Shown: one piece after another, positions 51,540 through 59,884 of the stretch | Numbering within the stretch: position 1 is the stretch's first letter | How the letters are laid out: every line of letters starts with the position of its first letter | Assembly: GCF_018861735.1 (NCBI RefSeq) | Contig: NZ_JAHLEB010000016.1 | Coordinates: forward strand, 34,298-98,297 | DNA length: 64,000 bases | Source of the DNA: Clostridium lacusfryxellense | GTDB taxonomy: Bacteria > Bacillota > Clostridia > Clostridiales > Clostridiaceae | Direction: 5' to 3' | Program-made: the position numbers and the translations under genes | The notes under the pieces: generated by a model | Databases searched by the model: none | What the model saw: only the letters and a program-made list of their open reading frames with translations | Told to the model about the DNA's origin: nothing

Positions 51540-53297
51540 TTAGAATAATCTCCTATCAAGTAGTGTAATTACTCCAATTGTTTCTATGCTCATTATGTCT
51601 ATTAAGCCTTGTGCAATATTATCAATTCCATCATCGTGCAAAGTATATTTTTGCCCCTGAAATAAGAGTATTTGGTCTGTATATTCCTTATCATCTTCAT
51701 TAAAAATTATTTGACCATTATTAATACTATCTACACAAGTCATAATTTTTTCATCCTTATTAGTTCTTTGCATTTTATTAATAAAAGTAATATCCCTAGT
51801 GGATAGTTCATCATCTAATGCCATTAATTCTTGTATTTTAAGAACATCAGTTCCCATATATAGATTTTTCTCTATTGAAACATGAGTTATTTGTTTATCA
51901 TCTTTTATCATTTCACATATTTTCTTACACAAATCAATAAATCCTAGTTTGATTAATTTTGCAGTAGGCACATATGTAAATCCATTAGCATCACACTCTT
52001 TTAATACTGCAATTGCTGAATAATCGGACTTATCTTTAGTTGAACTAGCTGGGTCACAAATTAAGAGACATCTATCGAAATTATGTTCGTTTATTTCCTC
52101 TGTTGTCTGTTTCCTAATAGACTTAAACCACTTAACACCAACATTCTTAGAGTCACACTGTAATTCTTGCATGAAAGCGATACGTGAAGTAAAGTATTTT
52201 TGTGCTAATACATCACATTGATATTTTTCCCAAATAGTAGGAAACTCCATTTCAGATTTATGTTTTGTATAGTATTCCTTGAGCATAATGTCTTTATCTT
52301 CTTTATCAATTTTATCATTTAAAAGTAGAGTCCTATAGAATTGCCATTGAACATGATTTTCAAAATATTCATCAACATCAAAATTACACACTTTTCTATG
52401 AAATACTTTAAATGTAGCATCATTCTGAATATAATTTACAAAATCATCGCTAGCTAAAGGTGTCCCTATAATCAAAATTTTTGAAGCTGACTTGATTTTG
52501 ACTCCATTTCTCCATACCTCTGTATCTCCAACTTCTGAAACTTCTTTAGTAAATTTATTAATAACCTTTAATTTAGCATTATCATTGAGAATATCATCTT
52601 CTGATAAAATATCGTCAAGAATAATTGTGCTAGGTCTGAATATTCCTTTTAAACTACCATGCACTGTTCCACGAACACTAGAACCCCAACTGAAAGCCAT
52701 AATTTTACAATAGTTAGTTAATTCTAGTTCCTGTTTATTAATAACATTATTTCTCTTATCAATTAACTTACCAAAAGACTTAACTATATATGGATTTTCT
52801 AACATAACTCTTGTGTCACCAATAAAAGACTCTGAATCACTGGATTTATTACCTATTACTATCGTGTATGGAGATAACTCATAACAAGCTAGAAAACAAC
52901 TTAATGCTTTATTAATTATTGTTGATTTTGCTATTCCTCTGGGGAGAATAAATTCCTCTTTATCATATAAATCAGCTATAAACATTTTTTCAAGTTCCTT
53001 CCATACTAATAGATGTACTTGGGCTAGGTTACGAACGAGGTTATTTTCCTTAGGTATAAATGTATCTTGTAGATAATACATACAAAAGTATTCCAGACTT
53101 TTTCTACCAATAGATACACTTAATCCATTTTTACCGAATAAATTATCACTATGTTTCTTGATTAATTCTTGTGTAGATTTATCTGCTTGTATTTCAGTTG
53201 CTCCATTTTTTAAATATTCTCGTCTTATATATTTGTAAAGTAAATATCTATTAAATTTATCATTATCAAGTTCAAAATCTATATTATCGTATATCAT
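51540..53297 (-). CDS. terL: Terminase large subunit
   Basis: 585 residues. ATPase: Walker A PRGIAKST (119-126), Walker B STIILDDILS (Asp228-Asp229). Nuclease: LLICDPASSTKDKSDYSAI near 405 and a later DDGIDNIAQGLIDIM. It drives and cuts DNA during packaging. Unusually, it is separated from the small-terminase-like gene by a serine recombinase and 660 bases of non-coding DNA. Confidence 0.92.
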   Translation of the reverse strand: MIYDNIDFELDNDKFNRYLLYKYIRREYLKNGATEIQADKSTQELIKKHSDNLFGKNGLSVSIGRKSLEYFCMYYLQDTFIPKENNLVRNLAQVHLLVWKELEKMFIADLYDKEEFILPRGIAKSTIINKALSCFLACYELSPYTIVIGNKSSDSESFIGDTRVMLENPYIVKSFGKLIDKRNNVINKQELELTNYCKIMAFSWGSSVRGTVHGSLKGIFRPSTIILDDILSEDDILNDNAKLKVINKFTKEVSEVGDTEVWRNGVKIKSASKILIIGTPLASDDFVNYIQNDATFKVFHRKVCNFDVDEYFENHVQWQFYRTLLLNDKIDKEDKDIMLKEYYTKHKSEMEFPTIWEKYQCDVLAQKYFTSRIAFMQELQCDSKNVGVKWFKSIRKQTTEEINEHNFDRCLLICDPASSTKDKSDYSAIAVLKECDANGFTYVPTAKLIKLGFIDLCKKICEMIKDDKQITHVSIEKNLYMGTDVLKIQELMALDDELSTRDITFINKMQRTNKDEKIMTCVDSINNGQIIFNEDDKEYTDQILLFQGQKYTLHDDGIDNIAQGLIDIMSIETIGVITLLDRRLF

Positions 53298-53327
53298 TTT
53301 ATCTCTCCTTTCTGAAATTTAGGCATA

Positions 53328-53370
53328 AAAAAATACACCTAAATTTACATAAAGGTGTTCTTAGGTGTTA
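53328..53370 (-). terminator. Hairpin just upstream of terL
   Basis: AACACCTAA / TTAGGTGTA stem ending in TTTTTTT on the minus strand. It would stop leftward transcription entering the late genes unless an antiterminator acts. Confidence 0.6.
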
Positions 53371-53962
53371 TAGTTATATAATTGTGTTGCACATAAGTTA
53401 CTTAATTGAGTAAATAATACACATATAATACGTTTGTAATATATGGAAATATATAGTAATAGTTAATCCTCAATTGGTAGTAATAGGTAGTAATGTTCAC
53501 AATCGCCATAAGTGGCTTTAGTGGAATAGTTGTATTACTATTATGTTATAGTTGTATTATTGTTATTATTATATTAATGTTATTATTATATTACTGTAGT
53601 GTTACTGTTGTAGTAGAATTATATTATTATAGTTGTAGTATGGATGTAATTTATTAAAGTTATAAAAATATTATAAAAAATATTAGTGGATATAATAGTA
53701 TGGTAATTGATGGTAATAGTTTAGTTGGTAATAGTTTAGTTGGTAATAATTTACTTTTATTTTATTATTGCTAAAGTTGAAAAATTATATAAAAACTATA
53801 GTGTCTACTACCAAGCATTATTTTTTATCCTAATTAGAATGGTGGGTATATGTCGAATAATATATATTTATATCTAATCACACCATTTAATATATTCACA
53901 TATCTATATATATCACAGTCAATCTTGTTGCATTAAAAAAGACACTAACATAAAGTTAATAT
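53371..53962. other. Non-coding stretch between terL and the recombinase, C-depleted
   Basis: No ORF. From about 53528 to 53755 the plus strand has only a handful of C residues and is built of TTA/GTT/AGT-like triplets. A 15-bp unit TGGTAATAGTTTAGT is repeated in tandem at 53711-53754 (two full copies and a partial third). May hold a packaging, origin or attachment site. Confidence 0.6.
53711..53754. repeat. 15-bp tandem repeat
   Basis: TGGTAATAGTTTAGT at 53711-53725 and 53726-53740, then TGGTAATAATTTAC. A further GGTAAT precedes at 53702. Confidence 0.75.
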
Positions 53963-54763
53963 CTATTTATTACTATGGCTATTTAACATTGATTGAACTC
54001 TACCAAATACTATCTTGTTAATTATTACTGGCTGATTACCTAGTTTCTTTATATCTGAATGAGTTAATATTCCTTTATAAAAATCATTAGTTAATATATT
54101 CTTTATAGATTGCTTAGTGAATTGTTTACCTATATTTGTAGTATATCCCTCATGATCTAAGTACCTCTTAACTTTACCTAATGATTGTAGTTCAATATAC
54201 TTCTTATATATTAGTAATACTATCACTGCTTTATCATTATCTATTATAATCTTAGCATTATTATCCCACACATATCCAATAGGTGCTGTACCACAAGCCT
54301 TATCACCCTGTATAACCTTAGTCTTTCTACCTTTAGCTAACTTCATTCTTATTTCATTACGTTGAAACCTATCCATAGCAGTTACTACATCATTAATAAA
54401 TCCATCAGTTGCATTAGTTTCATATAGATTGAATGTTGGTTGCTCTATACTTATTACATTAGAGTTCAACTCTATTAGCTTACGTTGTGTGTATGCTTGA
54501 GAGTATATGTCTCTCCACAGTCTTGATGTATTCATTACTACTACTGTATCTATACCATTAGTTAGACTACTTAGTAACTCATTGAGTCCTTCTCTTGTTT
54601 CATCTGTACCACTTATCCCTCTATCCTCATATATTGTTACTAACTCTAAGCCATTAACCTTACAATAGTTCCTAATAGATTGCTGTTGTGTCTCTAATCC
54701 ATATCCATGTTCAGCCTGTGTTGATGTACTTACTCTTATATAACCATATACTTTATTACTCAT
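53963..54763 (-). CDS. Serine recombinase (resolvase N-terminal + Recombinase domain)
   Basis: 266 residues. Catalytic domain starts [19 protein letters not shown] with Ser12, then [17 protein letters not shown] and MNTSRLWRD. The Recombinase domain follows ([17 protein letters not shown]..., [20 protein letters not shown]). The long C-terminal zinc-ribbon and coiled coil of large phage integrases are missing, so it is a shortened form. It could be the element's integrase, a resolvase/invertase, or belong to an insertion between terminase genes. AAGGAGTG precedes the ATG. Confidence 0.88.
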   Translation of the reverse strand: MSNKVYGYIRVSTSTQAEHGYGLETQQQSIRNYCKVNGLELVTIYEDRGISGTDETREGLNELLSSLTNGIDTVVVMNTSRLWRDIYSQAYTQRKLIELNSNVISIEQPTFNLYETNATDGFINDVVTAMDRFQRNEIRMKLAKGRKTKVIQGDKACGTAPIGYVWDNNAKIIIDNDKAVIVLLIYKKYIELQSLGKVKRYLDHEGYTTNIGKQFTKQSIKNILTNDFYKGILTHSDIKKLGNQPVIINKIVFGRVQSMLNSHSNK

Positions 54764-55064
54764 ACCATATCACACTCCTTATCCATCTAAGATAAGTATA
54801 GCTTTTAACTATATAAGTGTCAATGGTTATTCATAACCTTATACATTTTTGTTTAAAAAGTGTTGGTATTACTATGTTTTAGTGCAATATATCTTTTATA
54901 AAGATAAGCATATAAGTATATAGATATATATATACTTCCCTTTTAAAAAAGAGATACCTACTACAGCGGTAACATAGATGTAGTCTACTTATATAGTAGA
55001 TATACTATACCTTACATATACTACACTTATGTTATACCTCTATTAAAATGATGGTTTTATTTAC
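54764..55064. other. Gene-free stretch with palindromic AT-rich DNA
   Basis: No ORF. Contains alternating TATA tracts near 54925-54945 and CTACTTATATAGTAG near 54988-55002, a palindrome that could be a recombinase site. Confidence 0.4.
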
Positions 55065-55484
55065 TTATTCATTACTAACAACCTTAAACTTAGTAAACTC
55101 CTCATTCAATTCATCTTCACTAATCTTACTATCTGTCTCTTTCTCTGTTATATCTTGATTCCTGTTGATGTTCTTACCGAATGAACTCTCATATATAAAT
55201 ATTGAAGCATCTAATTTAATCTTCTCACTACTTGAATTATTAGCTAAATTGATTATATTATCAATAGCCATCTGTCCTTTCGCTATCATTCGACATTTCC
55301 CTTCCACTTCTAAGGCAAGTTTTAATTCAAGTGACCTTGTCTGTAGAGAAGCCTTAAACTCTTCATTCAATTTCCATCTATATAGATTCCTAGGTGTAGT
55401 CTTACATTTCTTAGCTATATCCTCATTCTTCATCTCTCCCAACGATAATAATTCTACTGCTAATAGTTGATTTTCTGTTAACAT
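55065..55484 (-). CDS. Small-terminase-like protein with phBC6A51-type helix-turn-helix
   Basis: 139 residues. N-terminal helix-turn-helix LLSLGEMKNEDIAKKCKTTPRNLYRWKLNEEFKA, then a helical oligomerisation-type region and an acidic tail (EKETDSKISEDELNEE). This matches the phBC6A51 HTH proteins annotated as terminase small subunits, which bind the packaging site. Start follows AAGGATG. Confidence 0.72.
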   Translation of the reverse strand: MLTENQLLAVELLSLGEMKNEDIAKKCKTTPRNLYRWKLNEEFKASLQTRSLELKLALEVEGKCRMIAKGQMAIDNIINLANNSSSEKIKLDASIFIYESSFGKNINRNQDITEKETDSKISEDELNEEFTKFKVVSNE

Positions 55485-55636
55485 TTACTCACATCCTTCC
55501 TGTCATTTCAGTCATATCATTTGCATTTATTGGGTACAATAAAGTCCTGCTGCAATCACATATTGCTTATTTATAGACAAATAAAAAACACCCAAATTAA
55601 TGAATGTTCATTTACTATTTTAATTTCTCATATTAC

Positions 55637-56518
55637 TTATATAATTATTAAATCCATTGAAATCATAATACCAATTATAGTTGCAATTAAGGTTAATAAA
55701 GCAATTGTAATTATAATTATATTTGTTACAATATTTCTTTTATCAGCTTTCTTAGTTGATTTCTCTAAGTTTTCCCTTGCTTCTTGTTCCTTGCTTAATA
55801 ATTCAACCATTCTTAAACTATATTCATTATTTTGCAGTTGATATTCTCTTTCGTTTTGTCGCAGATTTATTATATTTTTATTAAGTTCCGACAATAATCC
55901 ATTAGTTTTATGTTGAGGATTTATAGGCGTAGGAAGCATATCAGGCATTGATCCAATTTTGTAATCTAAGAATAAATTATCATGTTTTATTAATTTTTCC
56001 GTACCACTATCTATTGATGGCAATGTTAGCTGACCCATATTACCAATTATTTTTAATAAAGGTTTCATTGAATCAGAAATCTTTGTTGTCATATTACCGA
56101 TGCTTTTACTAACTTGCCTTCCCATTTCACTCCATTGTCTTTTATGTACAGAATAAAAAGCTTCAAAATAGTCTTCCTTAAAATATTCCTTAAAGTAACT
56201 CTTTAGTTCCTCTTTTTCAAGATATAAATTCATTAATTTTATCAAATCATCATCAGGAATCAATTCAATGCTTTCTAATTCTATAACTTTATCATCTGTA
56301 ATATTTCCCTTTACATCAATCATGGCAAAAATTAAATTACAAAATGCTTTTCTATAATTTTTATCCTTTTCGTACGATTCAAAATATATTTTTTCAGCCT
56401 TCATGTTAATCCAAATCGGAATTATAACCTTTTGACCGGCTATTTCCAATTCAGTGTATTTTAATTTATCATGAGTTAGGTCTAAATCTATGTGTTTTGA
56501 TTCATTATCTTCTATAAT
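55637..56518 (-). CDS. C-terminally anchored membrane protein, unknown; probable ATT start
   Basis: The frame from the TTG at 56449 gives 270 residues, but the reading frame is open and protein-like upstream (IEDNESKHIDLDLTHDKL) to an ATT at 56518, or ATA at 56515. A strong GGGGGAG site (56522-56528) lies just before. I therefore extend it to 293 residues. Soluble helical domain, glutamine/asparagine-rich coiled coil (about 195-245), then two C-terminal hydrophobic helices (NIIIITIALLTLIATIIGIMIS). No family recognised; possibly a phage exclusion or membrane-associated accessory protein. Confidence 0.6.
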   Translation of the reverse strand: MIEDNESKHIDLDLTHDKLKYTELEIAGQKVIIPIWINMKAEKIYFESYEKDKNYRKAFCNLIFAMIDVKGNITDDKVIELESIELIPDDDLIKLMNLYLEKEELKSYFKEYFKEDYFEAFYSVHKRQWSEMGRQVSKSIGNMTTKISDSMKPLLKIIGNMGQLTLPSIDSGTEKLIKHDNLFLDYKIGSMPDMLPTPINPQHKTNGLLSELNKNIINLRQNEREYQLQNNEYSLRMVELLSKEQEARENLEKSTKKADKRNIVTNIIIITIALLTLIATIIGIMISMDLIII

Positions 56519-56633
56519 ATTCTCCCCCTTAACATAATTCTTACATTAATGTTAAGGAATAAAGTCCCTTTTGTCAAATAGAATCTCACTCTGATTATGA
56601 ATTTTATATAAAATAACTACTTACTTTTAGCAA

Positions 56634-56664
56634 ATAAAAAAGAGCATCTATTAAGACACTCTTA
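56634..56664 (-). terminator. Terminator of the PIN-domain pair
   Basis: AAGAGTGTC / GATGCTCTT stem with TTTTTT on the minus strand. Confidence 0.65.
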
Positions 56665-56709
56665 TATTTCTGAACATTATAAAAGCTTAAATAATTTTGA
56701 GTTTGGCTT

Positions 56710-57177
56710 TTATAAACTTTTTAATTTATATAATCTAATAAATTGAAATGGAGATATTGCTGTAATACTTTGACCTTTTTTATTTTGGACATTGGTTTTT
56801 TCAAATAAGTGACAATCTATACTTATGATATATTTAGCATTACCATCTATGGCAAGATTAACAACTTTATCATCAGATTTATCAGATAAATACGTATCAT
56901 TCGTTTTAACATCTACTTTTTCAGCATAATTACATATAAAATTAGACATTGTACTCGCTAGTTTATATGCAATTCCCTTAATCTTAGAATCATTCACATT
57001 TTTAGTTGTATTTGCTTTAAGCACGAAGTTAGTTGGGGCTAACAAATATTCTGTCAATATATCCTGAGAATATATCATCTCAATTTTATGTTTTCGTACT
57101 AAATCTAATACTTGTCTTTCAACTGTTTGCCCTAAAGCTCCTGCCATCATAGCACAGGTGTCAATAACTACCTTCAT
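56710..57177 (-). CDS. PIN-domain protein, VapC-like toxin candidate
   Basis: 155 residues. PIN acidic residues: Asp6 (MKVVIDTC), Glu43 (DILTEYLL), Asp102/103 (SDDKVVNLAI) and Asp121 (KYIISIDCHLF). This is the 'putative toxin, PIN family' group whose members cut RNA. It starts eight bases after an 82-residue protein and both end at a shared terminator, the layout of a toxin-antitoxin pair in a prophage. GGGGAT precedes the ATG. Confidence 0.8.
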   Translation of the reverse strand: MKVVIDTCAMMAGALGQTVERQVLDLVRKHKIEMIYSQDILTEYLLAPTNFVLKANTTKNVNDSKIKGIAYKLASTMSNFICNYAEKVDVKTNDTYLSDKSDDKVVNLAIDGNAKYIISIDCHLFEKTNVQNKKGQSITAISPFQFIRLYKLKSL

Positions 57178-57185
57178 AATATCCC

Positions 57186-57434
57186 CTATCTTTTAAGCAG
57201 GTTATAAATATCTTCTTCATTTAAATTAAATAAACTCTTTATTTCTTCACCACATTTTCTCATTTTTTCAAAACTGTTATCCTTATTACGTGTATCTTTC
57301 CTAGGCAGTGAAATCCCTTTAAATGCATTAGGTTTTTTAATTGTAAATGCTTCCATATATTTATCATCACCTTTCATCTTAATTATGTATAATTTATATG
57401 TTTTTTTATTGCTTGTCCATAGCTTTATATTCAT
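57186..57434 (-). CDS. Putative antitoxin-like partner of the PIN protein
   Basis: 82 residues, basic N-terminus and an acidic helical C-terminus (FEKMRKCGEEIKSLFNLNEEDIYNLL). AGGTGG stands before the first ATG; a second start MKGDDKY or MEAFTIKKP is also possible. No known antitoxin family recognised. Its size, position and charge fit an antitoxin. Confidence 0.6.
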   Translation of the reverse strand: MNIKLWTSNKKTYKLYIIKMKGDDKYMEAFTIKKPNAFKGISLPRKDTRNKDNSFEKMRKCGEEIKSLFNLNEEDIYNLLKR

Positions 57435-57635
57435 ATACTACCACCTTTTACCTCTATTTGCAATATTTTTTAAAGAGTATGTATAAAATTGTTACAAGTT
57501 GGATATAATAATAATTAGTATATTTATATATTACCATATTTTGTAATTAAATTCTTAACTTTAATAACAAAATTTTAGACAATTTAGTTGTTAATTATTT
57601 AATTCAATTACATTTAAAGAAAATAACCTTTTATT
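57435..57635. other. Short AT-rich non-coding stretch
   Basis: No ORF or hairpin of note; probably the leader and promoter of the PIN pair. Confidence 0.4.
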
Positions 57636-57881
57636 TTACATTATTTGTTTATTTCCCTTCATATCTTCTTTGAAAGTTTTTTCCCAACTTTCCTCTTCTT
57701 GTCTATCTAACATTTCTCTATAGTTATCTGGATCAATACTTTTATTAAGATAATCAATATAATCTTTTGATTATATAGATATGCACTCAACTAATTTTTC
57801 TAATTTACTCAACCGCTGCGTTTCCATTATATAAAAACAAATAAATATTCCTATTATTATTCTACCATTAATTATCGTCAT
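57636..57881 (-). pseudogene. Small membrane-anchored phage protein split by an in-frame TAA
   Basis: Reads MTIINGRIIIGIFICFYIME..., one hydrophobic anchor, then a charged helix LSKLEKLVECISI and a TAA at 57771-57773. The same frame continues for 44 codons of equally protein-like sequence (SKDYIDYLNKSIDPDNYREM, then LDRQEEESWEKTFKEDMKG) to a second stop at 57636. Its ATG overlaps the stop of the gene upstream (TAATG). One nonsense change would explain the break; a true 36-residue peptide is the alternative. Confidence 0.55.
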
Positions 57882-58054
57882 TATAATTTACCTAATATTT
57901 TTTGTAAATCTTTTTCAATTTTATTATTCCTAGCATAAATCATCTTATTAAAGTTATCATTAATAATATCCATTTTTTCATTATGCTCTGCTTGTAATTC
58001 TAATATTCTTTTTAAACCTTCCTCAACTATTTTTAAAAACTCTAAATCTTCCAT
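57881..58054 (-). CDS. Small coiled-coil phage protein
   Basis: 57 residues, MEDLEFLKIVEEGLKRILEL onward, heptad-like throughout. GGGGGCTG precedes the ATG. Translationally coupled to the next gene. Too small for family assignment; similar small helical proteins are common in phage early regions. Confidence 0.6.
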   Translation of the reverse strand: MEDLEFLKIVEEGLKRILELQAEHNEKMDIINDNFNKMIYARNNKIEKDLQKILGKL

Positions 58055-58070
58055 AATCAGCCCCCTAATT

Positions 58071-58208
58071 TTAGTTTAATATAATATATCTACTGCACAT
58101 TAATAACCCATTACCCAAGTCCTGGACTGCATAATTATTTTCACTATATTCTTTTGTTAGCCTAATTTTCTCTTTAAAATTTCTATATAGTATTGCTGTA
58201 ATATCCAT
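58071..58208 (-). CDS. Small phage protein of 45 residues
   Basis: MDITAILYRNFKEKIRLTKE followed by YSENNYAVQDLGNGLLMCSR. GGGAGTG precedes the ATG at good distance. Seventeen bases upstream of the coiled-coil gene, so the three small ORFs form one transcript. Confidence 0.5.
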   Translation of the reverse strand: MDITAILYRNFKEKIRLTKEYSENNYAVQDLGNGLLMCSRYIILN

Positions 58209-58235
58209 TAATAAATCACTCCCGATAATTAAAAT

Positions 58236-58264
58236 AAGAGTGCCGTATTATTCAGCACCCTCTA
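58236..58264 (-). terminator. Probable terminator of the GIY-YIG gene
   Basis: AGAGGGTGC / GCACTCT bulged stem ending in TTATTTT on the minus strand. Confidence 0.5.
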
Positions 58265-58306
58265 TGTATTAAATATGTAAAATGTGTTATACTGTAAATA
58301 ATAAGA

Positions 58307-58918
58307 TTAAATATTTATATAAGCAGAGGTTGCATCTACGCCAATAGATACAATCTTTTTTATTTTTATCTCTGATTCTTCTGTAAACCAATTTGGTTTA
58401 GTAGCAATAACATTAACCCATCTGTCTTTTCCAACTCTATTAACTACATTATTTTTACATCCATACATTTCAGCTATTTTACATTGCTTCATTTTAGTAT
58501 TATTTTTTAGCCATAAAATTTCCGATGCTAACTGTTCTGTTAAAACTGTACAATTACCATTCTTTTCTCCACTTGTAGCAATGCTTCTTTTAATCCTTTT
58601 TCCCTCTGCTTCTTCCTCAGTAAGAACTTTCTTTTTAACATTAACAACTCTATTTTTGTTATACATACAACAATCACTATATTCATTTAACCAAAACTGT
58701 TCTCTTTTAAATAAATCTTCAACGCTACATTCTTCCAATGTGATATATTCAAAACTTTCCTGACCATAATTCATTAAATCCTCTAACATTAATTTATTCC
58801 CTTTACCTTTTCTCAATTCTGCTTTATACGTGCTAAATCTCTTTGGCATATTTGTAGCAGAACCCACTCTTACATTTTTTGTTTGATTGTTTTTAATTAT
58901 GTATACTCCTGTTTTCAT
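58307..58918 (-). CDS. GIY-YIG homing-type endonuclease
   Basis: 203 residues. N-terminal GIY-YIG nuclease: TGVYIIKN (GIY strand), VRVGSATNMPKRFSTYK (second strand, catalytic Arg27) and KREQFWLNEY (metal-binding Glu73). A C-terminal part has a helix-turn-helix-like DNA-binding segment (MKQCKIAEMYGCKNNVVNRV). Free-standing or intron endonucleases of this type spread by cutting unoccupied sites. No interrupted gene is evident next to it. Preceded by a regular hairpin series. AAGGAG precedes the ATG. Confidence 0.88.
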   Translation of the reverse strand: MKTGVYIIKNNQTKNVRVGSATNMPKRFSTYKAELRKGKGNKLMLEDLMNYGQESFEYITLEECSVEDLFKREQFWLNEYSDCCMYNKNRVVNVKKKVLTEEEAEGKRIKRSIATSGEKNGNCTVLTEQLASEILWLKNNTKMKQCKIAEMYGCKNNVVNRVGKDRWVNVIATKPNWFTEESEIKIKKIVSIGVDATSAYINI

Positions 58919-59246
58919 AATAATCTCCTTATCCGTCCATAAATATAACTTGCCTCATAACAAGTCTGAAAGGTATTACCAAGGTGAATACAACATCACC
59001 TCAGCCCGTACAAGTTGGTTACCAAGCAACATTACTTGGATTCCGTTCAATTAATTACCAAGCTTCATCACTTGGGTATCCTTAAATCAGTACACCATTT
59101 TGATGTATTCATTTTAAGATTTAATTTAACAATAATATTTTTGTTATTTACGTTGACAAGTTCAATTAGGTATGAGATAATAAATTGACAAAGTGTTTTA
59201 TAATTGCTTAAAAAAATATATAATAAAAAGCGACATATCATCGCCC
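58919..59246. other. Structured, less AT-rich leader before the endonuclease gene
   Basis: Four short hairpins at 58948-58965, 58982-59001, 59022-59039 and 59058-59075 have 5-base stems and 8-10 base loops, with centres 35-39 bases apart. The three loops of exactly eight bases follow CNNCATNA on the plus strand. A plus-strand reading frame is also open across it (see findings). A consensus-like plus-strand promoter lies at 59153-59181. Confidence 0.6.
59153..59181 (+). promoter_or_regulatory. Plus-strand promoter facing against the phage genes
   Basis: TTGACA (59153-59158), 17 bp, GATAAT (59176-59181). It would produce RNA antisense to the gene at 59247-59618. Confidence 0.5.
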
Positions 59247-59618
59247 TTAATTGTTATATCTTATATCTCTCATTATTGACTCATTTTGTATTAATCCAGT
59301 TCTTACAACATGACCTATATTTCCAGTATTCATAATCAAATTAGCATAGAAACTTTCTTCTCTATCCACTTCATTTTCATAATTATCTGTTTCATTTAAA
59401 TCAAACAGCTTAATAAAATCATCGAACTCCAAAACCTCTTCTAATGTATCCATTGTATCTACTATTCTCGTATTCAATTTATACATTTCTGTTTTAACAT
59501 TGCCTAACATTATTGCACTTTTATAAAGTAATTCTTGACCGCATAAATATGTACACTGCTCTTGAATCGTGCCTTTGTTTTCTAATTCAATCAACGCTTC
59601 CATAATTTTGTCCATCAT
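59247..59618 (-). CDS. Uncharacterised phage protein, 123 residues
   Basis: Acidic helical protein (MEALIELENKGTIQEQCTYL, EVLEFDDFIKLFDLNETDNYENEVDREE). Start overlaps the preceding stop by one base and uses a GGAGG that lies within the last codons of that gene. No family recognised; the pair is presumably one functional unit. Confidence 0.65.
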   Translation of the reverse strand: MMDKIMEALIELENKGTIQEQCTYLCGQELLYKSAIMLGNVKTEMYKLNTRIVDTMDTLEEVLEFDDFIKLFDLNETDNYENEVDREESFYANLIMNTGNIGHVVRTGLIQNESIMRDIRYNN

Positions 59619-59884
59619 TAAATACCTCCTTGAGCGATTATAACTCTTACTCTAATTAGTTCTTTATTTAGTTGCTCAAGAGCATTTTCAGGTGTTACTA
59701 ACTCTGATATGTAAACTGACATTGAATCTACATAATGTTCATCTACAAATAAATCTATTCCCACTTCATTAAAAGTACCATCCGTTGAGACACCTATACA
59801 ATAATCAATATCATATACAATCCCTAGGTTATCCATTTCTTTTTTTAATAGTTGTCTTGATAATTCCATGTTATTTGTTTCCAT
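59618..59884 (-). CDS. Uncharacterised phage protein, 88 residues
   Basis: METNNMELSRQLLKKEMDNL then a beta-rich core (YDIDYCIGVSTDGTFNEVGIDLFVD) and a closing helix. CGGAGG precedes the ATG. Small acidic protein of the type found in replication regions; function unknown. Confidence 0.65.
   Translation of the reverse strand: METNNMELSRQLLKKEMDNLGIVYDIDYCIGVSTDGTFNEVGIDLFVDEHYVDSMSVYISELVTPENALEQLNKELIRVRVIIAQGGI

Noticed and set aside
58948..59075. CRISPR-like regular spacing before the endonuclease gene
   Set aside because: Units are diverged hairpins with short shared cores, not identical repeats with unique spacers, and no cas genes are near.
58307..59100. Group I intron housing the GIY-YIG gene
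   Set aside because: A CAGACTTG stretch recalls the P7 region, but no consistent P3-P7 core or interrupted host gene could be drawn.
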